Origin: Patescibacteria group bacterium
Lineage (GTDB): Bacteria; Patescibacteriota; Microgenomatia; Levybacterales; UBA12049
Direction: 5' to 3'
DNA: 27,857 bases
NCBI GenBank assembly: GCA_023487605.1
Contig: JAMDEE010000013.1
Coordinates: 1 to 27,857 of the forward strand
Part shown: piece after piece, positions 22,069 through 27,857 of the stretch
Layout of the letters: every line of letters starts with the position of its first letter
How positions within the stretch are numbered: position 1 is the stretch's first letter
Translations under genes and position numbers: made by a program
The notes under the pieces: model-generated
What the model was told of the DNA's origin: nothing
Database searches by the model: none
The model's input: the letters and a program-made list of their open reading frames with translations, nothing else

Positions 22069-22170
22069 ATGAATAATAAAAAACTTAAAGATATTACAAT
22101 TGTTGATTTTAAGGCACTAAAGATATCGCTTGAGACGTTCGTCTGAAATCTCTCGTGGTCGTATGGAGAA
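22069..22170 (+). pseudogene. rpoC: Detached N-terminal segment of rpoC with in-frame TGA
   Basis: An ATG at 22069, 12 nt after rpoB, opens a frame reading MNNKKLKDITIVDFKALKIS, which is the genuine RpoC N-terminus. It hits TGA at 22144-22146, then continues in the same frame as NLSWSYGEV into the main rpoC reading frame. If one extra T near 22138 is removed and one base restored near 22150, the segment reads ETSSEILSWSYGEV, the expected RpoC sequence (family: L-A-S-P-x-x-I-x-S-W-S). So two compensating single-base changes, 12 bases apart, best explain the stop. Confidence 0.7.
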
Positions 22171-25100
22171 GTGATAAAACCGGAAACAATTAATTACAGA
22201 ACTCTTCGTCCGGAAAAAGATGGGCTTTTTGACGAGCGGATCTTCGGCCCGACAAAGGATTGGGAATGTTACTGCGGCAAATATAAACGGATTAGATATA
22301 AAGGCATAGTTTGTGATAAATGCGGTGTGGAAGTTACTCTTTCCCGGGTGAGACGTGAAAGAATGGGACATATTAATCTTTCGTCGTTAGTAGCGCATGT
22401 TTGGTTTTTTAAAGGTTCGTCTTCGCCGCTATCTCTTATTTTGGATATATCTCAAAAAAATCTGGAATCTGTTATTTACTATGCTTCGCATTTAGTTACG
22501 GATCTTGACGAGGGAAAGAAAGACGAAGCGCTCAAAAATCTTGAAAAGACTATAGAAAAAAGATTAAAAGCGGAGGATGAAAAATTCAAGACGGAGTTAG
22601 CATCTGTGCTGGGAGAAGCGAAGGATAAAAGTATTCAAGCAAAAAAGATAAAAGTTCCCAGCGAACAGAGAAAGCTCGCTTCAGAAGAAATGAGTTTGCT
22701 GGCGAGACAAAAACGCGCAGCTCTTACAGAAAAATACGAGGCTAATAAAAAGACAATCAATGATATTGCCGATGCTCTCACGAAAATCTTAAAGGGTTTA
22801 AAAATTGGCAGTGTTTTATCGGAGGACGAATACTTTAAGCTTTCGGAGTATGATATCACCCCGTTCTTTTCCGTTAAAACAGGAGCGCAGGCTCTATCTG
22901 ATGTTTTGAAGAAATTAGATCTTGATTCTCTTATAGTAGATTTAAGGAAAGAAGCTCAAAAATCTGCAGGTGCTAAGTATCTAAAAATCGTAAGAAGACT
23001 TCGATTAATTGAATCTATGAGAAAAGCCGGCGTAATGCCATCTTCAATGATTATGAATGTTTTACCTGTTATTCCGCCGGATCTTCGTCCTATGGTACAG
23101 CTTGTAGGAGGACGCTTCGCGACATCTGATTTGAATGATCTATATAGACGAGTTATAAATCGTAATAACAGACTAAAACATTTGATGTCTCTTGGGGCGC
23201 CGGAAATAATACTTCGTAACGAAAGAAGAATGCTTCAGGAGTCGGTTGACTCGTTAATTGATTCTTCGCAGAGAGGAACTCAAGTTATTGGTACAGCCCT
23301 ACGTTCACTGTCTGATATGTTAAGGGGTAAGCAGGGAAGATTCAGACAAAACCTTCTTGGTAAGAGAGTTGATTATTCAGGACGATCAGTTATTGTAGTT
23401 GGTCCTCAGCTCAATCTCTACGAGTGCGGACTGCCGAAGGAGATGGCTTTGGAAATGTTTAAGCCTTTTGTTTTAAGAGAAATTATTGTTCGGGGTTTTG
23501 CTCCAAATATTAAATCTGCTAAAAGATTTATTGAGGAAAGGCCGCCTGAAGTATTTGATATTTTAGAAGAGATAACCCGTAAACACCCTGTTCTTCTTAA
23601 CAGAGCACCAACTCTTCATAAATTAGGTATTCAGGCATTTTATCCTATTCTAACCGAAGGTTCTGCTATTTCTCTTCATCCGTGTGTATGCGTAGGTTAT
23701 AACGCGGATTTTGACGGAGATCAAATGGCGGTTCATATACCTCTTTCTAAAAAAGCTCAAGAAGAAGCTATAAATCTTATGATGCCGGATCACAATTTGT
23801 TAAAGCCCGCGGACGGAACACCTATAACACTTCCTAACAAAGAAATGGCTCTGGGCACTTTCTATTTAACAGATATAGATGAAACCCTAACAAAAGAGAA
23901 TATGCCTGTATTTTACAGCATAAAAGAAGCAATAATGGCTTATCAACTTAAAAAGATAGGCATAAGAGAAAGAATAAAAGCAAGAGTTAATGACGAAATT
24001 ATAGAGACAACATGCGGAAGACTTATGTTTAATGAAAAATTACCAGAGGTGATTGGTTTTGTTAACGAATCCGTAAAGGCATCCACAATCAAAAATATAG
24101 TAACAAAAGCTCTTGCTCTTTGTTCTTACGCGGAAGTTGTTTCGATTATAGATAATATTAAATCTTTAGGTTTTTGGGCGGCAACAATATCCGGTATAAG
24201 TGTTTCGGTATTTGACAATAAAATTATTGAAAATAAAAAGGAGTTAATAAACGAGGCAGAGAAAAAAGTTTCTAAGATAGAAGACGAATATCAACAGGGA
24301 CTCATTACAGTAGAGGAAAAAAAGAGATTGTCCAACAATGTTTGGCTTGAAACAACAGATAAGGTAGCGGACCTTACATGGAATAAGATTACAGAGAAAA
24401 ATGCTATAAGAACTATAATAAACTCCGAAGGCGCCCGGGCAGGAAAAGAACAATTAAAACAGCTTTCTGCCATGAGAGGTCTTCTTTTAGATCCGTTGGG
24501 TAATATAGTAGAACTACCGATAAAATCTAACTTCAGAGAAGGACTTTCTATATTCGAATATGTTGCTTCTGCCCGAGGCTCCAGAAAAGGACTCACAGAT
24601 TCAGCCTTAAAGACAGCCAATGCAGGATATTTAACCCGTAGATTAGTGGATTCGTCTCATGATGTAATTGTGGTAGCAGATGATTGTGGGGGATCAGAGG
24701 GAATAGTTCTTAGAAAGAATGATAAATACAGATCAACGCCTTTTGTGGATAGAATTATAGGCAGGGTTGCGGCAGAAGAGCTTATTTCTAAGAAAAATAA
24801 GAAGGTGCTCATTAAGAAAAATGAAGAAATTACAGAAGAAAAAGCAAAAGTTATTGCTCAAAGTGATATAGAGGAGATCGTTATACGTTCTCCGATGACA
24901 TGCGGACTTTCTTACGGTATCTGTGCGAATTGTTATGGTTGGGATTTTTCGACCAGAAGAAAGGTTGAATTAGGTGTTCCTGTTGGAGTTATAGGTGCGC
25001 AGAGTATAGGAGAACCAGGTACCCAACTTACTATGAGGGTTAGGCATTTTGGCGGAGTTGTTATGTCGGATGTTACCCAAGGCTTACCTAGGGTAGAAGA

Positions 25101-25788
25101 GTTGTTTGAAATGCGCACGCCAAAGAACTTTTCTCCAATATCGGAAATTACAGGTAAAGTAAAAATAGAGATAACAGATAACGGATATAAAATTAAGATA
25201 AAAAGCGTAAAATTAAAGCCAGTTGAAGAGAGAGAATATTTTGTTCCTCTTGCGGCCACTTTAAGAGTTAAAGACGGAGACGAGATTAAAGGCGGAGAAT
25301 CTTTTGCGGAAGGATATTTAGATCCTAAAGAGATAATAAAAGTGAAGGGTCTTATTGCGGCGGAAGAATACATTATTTCCGAAGCGCAGAAAGTATACGA
25401 ATCTCAAGGAATAGGAATAAACGATAAACATTTTGAGGTTATTCTTCGTAAAATGTCGGATAAGGTACTGGTTGAAACAATTGGCGATACGTCTTTGGTC
25501 CCGGGAGACCTTGTTACAAAAGCTAAATTTGAAACGATGAATAAAGAAGTATTGTCTCAAGGAGGAGAACCCGCGACCGCAAGGCAAGCGATAGTAGGTA
25601 TTACTAAAGCGGCTCTTTTCTCCGATTCATGGCTTTCTGCTTCTTCATTCCAGGAAACAACAAAAGTCTTAACAGAGGCAGCTCTTAAGGGAGAAGTGGA
25701 TAACTTGATAGGACTAAAGGAAAATGTTATTATTGGACGGCTTATTCCTGTGGAAGGAAGCCATCAGGAGGAAGAAAATCAAAATTGA
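22171..25788 (+). CDS. rpoC: DNA-directed RNA polymerase subunit beta' (N-terminus interrupted upstream)
   Basis: 1205 residues from a GTG at 22171; the native protein probably starts at 22069 and would have 1239. Features: zinc-binding Cys 33, 35, 48 and 51 (CYCGKYKRIRYKGIVCDKCG), NADFDGDQMAVH (about 511-522; the three Asp bind the catalytic Mg), bridge/trigger region GVPVGVIGAQSIGEPGTQLT (about 935-954) and RVRHFGG, second zinc site with Cys near 838, 911, 918 and 921. RNA synthesis catalytic subunit with RpoB. The GTG start would remove the first 34 residues including part of the clamp, so it is more likely an artefact of the upstream stop. Ends with TGA (25786-25788), which shows TGA is a stop in this genome. 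Confidence 0.95.
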   Translation: MIKPETINYRTLRPEKDGLFDERIFGPTKDWECYCGKYKRIRYKGIVCDKCGVEVTLSRVRRERMGHINLSSLVAHVWFFKGSSSPLSLILDISQKNLESVIYYASHLVTDLDEGKKDEALKNLEKTIEKRLKAEDEKFKTELASVLGEAKDKSIQAKKIKVPSEQRKLASEEMSLLARQKRAALTEKYEANKKTINDIADALTKILKGLKIGSVLSEDEYFKLSEYDITPFFSVKTGAQALSDVLKKLDLDSLIVDLRKEAQKSAGAKYLKIVRRLRLIESMRKAGVMPSSMIMNVLPVIPPDLRPMVQLVGGRFATSDLNDLYRRVINRNNRLKHLMSLGAPEIILRNERRMLQESVDSLIDSSQRGTQVIGTALRSLSDMLRGKQGRFRQNLLGKRVDYSGRSVIVVGPQLNLYECGLPKEMALEMFKPFVLREIIVRGFAPNIKSAKRFIEERPPEVFDILEEITRKHPVLLNRAPTLHKLGIQAFYPILTEGSAISLHPCVCVGYNADFDGDQMAVHIPLSKKAQEEAINLMMPDHNLLKPADGTPITLPNKEMALGTFYLTDIDETLTKENMPVFYSIKEAIMAYQLKKIGIRERIKARVNDEIIETTCGRLMFNEKLPEVIGFVNESVKASTIKNIVTKALALCSYAEVVSIIDNIKSLGFWAATISGISVSVFDNKIIENKKELINEAEKKVSKIEDEYQQGLITVEEKKRLSNNVWLETTDKVADLTWNKITEKNAIRTIINSEGARAGKEQLKQLSAMRGLLLDPLGNIVELPIKSNFREGLSIFEYVASARGSRKGLTDSALKTANAGYLTRRLVDSSHDVIVVADDCGGSEGIVLRKNDKYRSTPFVDRIIGRVAAEELISKKNKKVLIKKNEEITEEKAKVIAQSDIEEIVIRSPMTCGLSYGICANCYGWDFSTRRKVELGVPVGVIGAQSIGEPGTQLTMRVRHFGGVVMSDVTQGLPRVEELFEMRTPKNFSPISEITGKVKIEITDNGYKIKIKSVKLKPVEEREYFVPLAATLRVKDGDEIKGGESFAEGYLDPKEIIKVKGLIAAEEYIISEAQKVYESQGIGINDKHFEVILRKMSDKVLVETIGDTSLVPGDLVTKAKFETMNKEVLSQGGEPATARQAIVGITKAALFSDSWLSASSFQETTKVLTEAALKGEVDNLIGLKENVIIGRLIPVEGSHQEEENQN

Positions 25789-25861
25789 GAATTGAGAAAT
25801 GAGAGGTGAGAAATATTTTTAATCTCTCATCTTCTACTTCTCATCTCTCACCTTGAATTAT
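25789..25861. repeat. Degenerate purine/pyrimidine inverted repeat between rpoC and rpsL
   Basis: A GAGAAATGAGAGGTGAGA block (about 25793-25810) faces a TCTCATCTTCT...TCTCATCTCTCACC block (about 25824-25853). They are imperfectly complementary and could form a long hairpin around an AT-rich loop in the rpoC-rpsL transcript. Built of short 'TGAGA' / 'TCTCA' units, like the octamer repeats elsewhere in the window. Confidence 0.5.
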
Positions 25862-26320
25862 ATGCCGACACTGTCACAATTAGTAAGAAAAAAAAGAAAG
25901 AAAAAAACTAAAAAGGTTCGTTCAACAGCCTTGAGACGGATTTTTAATGCTAAAGATCGCGTGTATAGTCTTATGCCTGGTCCTCAAAGAAGAGGAGTTG
26001 TGACGCTTGTTAAGACTATGACGCCCAGAAAACCTAACTCAGCTTTGAGAAAAGTAGCAAGAGTGAAGCTTTCTAATAGAACAGAAGTAACAGCCTATAT
26101 TCAAGGCATTGGCCATTCTCTTGCAGAACACGGAATCGTTTTGGTAAGAGGAGGCAGGGTTAAGGATTTATCAGGCGTAAAATATCATATAGTCAGGGGT
26201 AAATTTGATTTAATGGGCGTTGTTGGAAGAAAGAGTTCCAGAAGTAAATACGGCACAAAAAAAGGCGGAGAAGGCCAAGCTGTTCCGAAAGCGGTCGCTC
26301 CGGCACCAGCAGGACAATAA
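25862..26320 (+). CDS. rpsL: 30S ribosomal protein S12
   Basis: 152 residues from the ATG at 25862 (MPTLSQLVRKKR, the normal S12 start; the in-frame TTG at 25853 would add three residues and is rejected). Core motifs: PQRRGVV, TPRKPNSALRKVARVKL, RGGRVKDLSGVKYH, RSKYGTKK. S12 sits at the decoding centre and monitors codon-anticodon pairing. Two positions linked to streptomycin response differ from E. coli: R56 (K43, Met counted) and S104 (P91, Met counted); K101 and D102 of the second loop are conserved. A ~13-residue insertion precedes PQRRG, and the C-terminus has an Ala/Pro/Gly tail beyond the usual end. No Shine-Dalgarno sequence. Confidence 0.95.
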   Translation: MPTLSQLVRKKRKKKTKKVRSTALRRIFNAKDRVYSLMPGPQRRGVVTLVKTMTPRKPNSALRKVARVKLSNRTEVTAYIQGIGHSLAEHGIVLVRGGRVKDLSGVKYHIVRGKFDLMGVVGRKSSRSKYGTKKGGEGQAVPKAVAPAPAGQ

Positions 26321-26396
26321 GCAAATGACAAATATGCAAATAAACAAATTTAATAATCTCAAATGAGCGGATATTTTTTATTTGAAATTACGACTG

Positions 26397-26403
26397 AAAG
26401 GAG
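26397..26403 (+). promoter_or_regulatory. Shine-Dalgarno site of rpsG
   Basis: AAAGGAG, 3 nt before the ATG at 26407. Strong match, though closer than the usual 5-9 nt. It supports this start and shows the anti-Shine-Dalgarno mechanism is in use. Confidence 0.65.
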
Positions 26404-26406
26404 TCT

Positions 26407-26880
26407 ATGAGGCATAAAAAGATACATAAAAGAAAAACAGAACCGGATCTAAATTACAAGAGTGTTCTAGTTTCAAAATTTATAAATTCTCTTATGGTAG
26501 ACGGTAAGAAATCTGTTGCTCAAAAAGTCTTTTACAACGCGTGTGATCTTATAGAGAAAAAAGACGAGGATCCGATTTCTGCATTTGACCGCGCAATTCA
26601 AAATGTTGGTCCAAAACAAGAAGTTAAATCAAGACGCGTTGGGGGAGCGTCTTATCAGATTCCTGTCGAAATAAGAAGCGATAGGAGAATAACTCTTGCT
26701 ATACGTTGGATTATAGATGCTTCTAAAAAAAAATCCAACAAAGAGTTTCATACCTTTTCTGAAAAATTAGCACAGGAAATTTTAGATGCGAGCCGGAATC
26801 AAGGGGAAGCAATAAAGAAAAGAGACACGGTTCAAAAAATGGCGGAAACAAATAAAGCATTTTCTCATTTTAGGTGGTAA
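26407..26880 (+). CDS. rpsG: 30S ribosomal protein S7
   Basis: 157 residues, normal length. MRHKKIHKRK start, then LVSKFINSLMVDGKKSVAQKVFY (family: F-I-N-x-x-M-x-x-G-K-K-x-x-A), NVGPKQEVKSRRVGGASYQIPVEI (the S7 signature) and a C-terminal KRDTVQKMAETNKAFSHFRW. S7 nucleates the 30S head and contacts the E-site. In most genomes fusA and tuf follow; here the next gene is a convergent cyclophilin only 6 bp away. Confidence 0.97.
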   Translation: MRHKKIHKRKTEPDLNYKSVLVSKFINSLMVDGKKSVAQKVFYNACDLIEKKDEDPISAFDRAIQNVGPKQEVKSRRVGGASYQIPVEIRSDRRITLAIRWIIDASKKKSNKEFHTFSEKLAQEILDASRNQGEAIKKRDTVQKMAETNKAFSHFRW

Positions 26881-26886
26881 AAATTG

Positions 26887-27492
26887 TTATTTTATAGTTA
26901 TCCCTAAAATTTTATCTCCAATTTGGATTTTATCAACTACATCCATTCCACTGGTAACTATTCCAAAATTTGTATACTGGCCGTTTAGCCAAGGCGCGGC
27001 TTTCTTTGTGATAAAAAACTGAGCGTTATTGGATATATTAATGTTTTGTCCGCGTGCGACGCCCAATGATCCAACTACAAACGGTTTATTGTTTAACTCC
27101 GTTGGCATTTGTCCTCCGCCTGTTCCGTTGCCTAATGGATCTCCTCCTTGAATAACCCAATCTTCTACTCTATGAAATATTAAATTGTTATAAAATCCGC
27201 TTTTGGCTTTTTGGACAAAATTAGCAACAGTATTAGGTGCATCCTGGGGAAATAGTTTTAAGGTTATGTCACCCTTGGCAGTTTTGATAACAGCTTGGGT
27301 AGCTTGGTTTGCAGAAACGGAAGATATAGAATTTGTAGAGCTTAATATTGGAGATACATAAGGAGTGGGAATTGTCGTTACCGACTGATTTTTTAGAGCG
27401 CGCGTTTTTTTTGTTGAAGCATTATTGTTTAAAACAAGAACATAAAAAAATCCCAAAAGAACTAAAATCATTATAATTATGAATTTATTCAT
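26887..27492 (-). CDS. Membrane-anchored cyclophilin-type peptidyl-prolyl cis-trans isomerase
   Basis: 201 residues. One N-terminal membrane helix (about 4-22, rich in I, L, V, F) with a cytoplasmic K/N start, a Ser/Thr/Pro linker (about 36-62), then a cyclophilin domain starting AVIKTAKGDITLKLFPQDAPNT. Catalytic-site motifs: FHRVEDWVIQGGDPLGNGTGGG (F-H-R-x and Q-G-G-D-P), NNAQFFITKKAAPWLNGQYT (Q-F-F-I, active-site W). It should help proteins fold outside the membrane by isomerising X-Pro bonds. Small bacterial-type cyclophilin, complete. Convergent with rpsG. Its promoter region (27497-27523) is a perfect inverted repeat. Confidence 0.92.
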   Translation of the reverse strand: MNKFIIIMILVLLGFFYVLVLNNNASTKKTRALKNQSVTTIPTPYVSPILSSTNSISSVSANQATQAVIKTAKGDITLKLFPQDAPNTVANFVQKAKSGFYNNLIFHRVEDWVIQGGDPLGNGTGGGQMPTELNNKPFVVGSLGVARGQNINISNNAQFFITKKAAPWLNGQYTNFGIVTSGMDVVDKIQIGDKILGITIK

Positions 27493-27496
27493 AACA

Positions 27497-27523
27497 GTGA
27501 TATCATCATCTATATGATATCAC
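27497..27523. promoter_or_regulatory. Perfect 10-bp inverted repeat over the cyclophilin promoter
   Basis: GTGATATCAT (27497-27506) and ATGATATCAC (27514-27523) are exact reverse complements with a 7-nt centre (CATCTAT). It ends 4 bp before the start codon of the cyclophilin gene. A TTGCGT -35 (27522-27527 on minus) overlaps the distal arm; the -10 falls in the proximal arm. It could be an operator or an RNA hairpin right before the start codon. Confidence 0.55.
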
Positions 27524-27551
27524 GCAATTGCAGATTAGAAAAGAGTAAGAA

Positions 27552-27857
27552 TTAATTCACTAGGCAACGATTCTCTATAGGAGGAAGACCATAGCTTCTT
27601 GCCATAAACTGATACTTACCAAATGCATCCTTGTGAATAAGGATTGGGTAACTTTGAGAAAATTGATCAAAAGTAATAGTATTATTATTTAAGTACGAAT
27701 ACATCGAGTGATAAACTCCAGCTAAATCCGGAGAATAATAGAAGGAATCATTCGGGTCGTTTGTATATGTCGCTACTAATTGAAGATTATTTTGAGAAAT
27801 TTGGTTTGCATATATATTCTTTGGAATACTTTGAGTAATACAACCCAATGGTAACAA
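27552..27857 (-). CDS. Unidentified protein, C-terminal part (truncated by window edge)
   Basis: 101 residues readable up to the edge, where a TTG is the only possible start, so the gene almost certainly begins outside the window. The peptide is rich in Tyr, Asn, Gln and Ser (QISQNNLQLVATYTNDPNDS, GVYHSMYSYLNNNTITFDQF) and ends ARSYGLPPIENRCLVN. No family recognised; composition suggests an extracytoplasmic protein. It runs in the same direction as the cyclophilin gene, 59 bp upstream of it. Confidence 0.4.
   Translation of the reverse strand: MLPLGCITQSIPKNIYANQISQNNLQLVATYTNDPNDSFYYSPDLAGVYHSMYSYLNNNTITFDQFSQSYPILIHKDAFGKYQFMARSYGLPPIENRCLVN

Noticed and set aside
22144..22146. TGA recoded as an amino acid (Gracilibacteria/SR1-type code)
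   Set aside because: TGA ends rpoC at 25786-25788 and the first GH130 gene at 16636-16638, and no other recognised gene here contains an in-frame TGA. Conserved Trp residues use TGG. The compensating-indel explanation restores the conserved sequence exactly.
25853..25861. TTG start for rpsL giving an extra Met-Asn-Tyr
   Set aside because: The ATG at 25862 gives the standard S12 start (MPTLSQLVRK). The TTG lies in the inverted-repeat spacer and has no ribosome binding site.

Overview
The window is an AT-rich stretch of bacterial chromosome. The gene set points to a candidate-phylum (CPR/Patescibacteria) genome, most likely of Microgenomates type: a DUF2298 membrane protein with its YYYFGH motif, PilN/PilO-like pilus genes followed by a fibronectin-III surface protein, compact RpoB, a TrpR/YerC-like regulator with a long C-terminal tail, MurJ divergent from rpsT, and many short palindromic or AT-rich tandem repeats, some of them inside genes. 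The lineage is inferred from family content, not from a database search. TGA is a normal stop here (it ends rpoC and the first GH130 gene), so the standard bacterial code applies.

Layout. 1-475: the start of murJ (minus, cut by the window edge) and rpsT (plus) diverge from a 34-bp intergenic segment. 563-3554: a four-gene cell-surface operon (pilN-like, pilO-like, a small membrane protein, a fibronectin/Ig-like surface protein). 3558-10076: surface-glycan or membrane genes (FAD-dependent amine-oxidase-like protein, a GT39/PMT-like glycosyltransferase, a secreted coiled-coil protein, a DUF2298 protein). 10111-11331 (minus): an AlkD-like DNA glycosylase and a TrpR/YerC-like regulator, punctuated by three near-identical 20-bp repeats. 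11332-11913: a 582-bp non-coding region with promoters, a direct repeat and hairpins. 11914-14666: metG and a Tat-signal lytic transglycosylase. 14797-18572: two overlapping genes that carry three GH130 modules with the EDPR motif plus one degenerate module. 18736-26880: rpoB, rpoC, rpsL, rpsG. 26887-27857 (minus): a membrane-anchored cyclophilin and the C-terminal end of an unidentified protein.

The most notable points are these. (i) Genes at the head of transcription units repeatedly show a sigma70-type promoter (often TTGNNN, 17 bp, then a TATAAT-like -10) whose -10 box ends only 6-10 nt before the ATG, which predicts leaderless mRNAs; some operon-internal genes (2133, 3558, 26407) have a clear Shine-Dalgarno sequence instead. 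Two apparent TTG starts (6625, 13509) are really -35 boxes. (ii) rpoC has an in-frame TGA near its N-terminus that is best explained by two compensating single-base indels. (iii) Three 20-bp repeats follow alkD, follow the trpR-like gene, and sit inside the promoter of the trpR-like gene. (iv) Palindromic REP-like elements and 7-8-bp tandem repeats sit in frame inside two membrane/glycan genes. (v) RpoB and S12 carry substitutions at classical rifampicin- and streptomycin-resistance positions.
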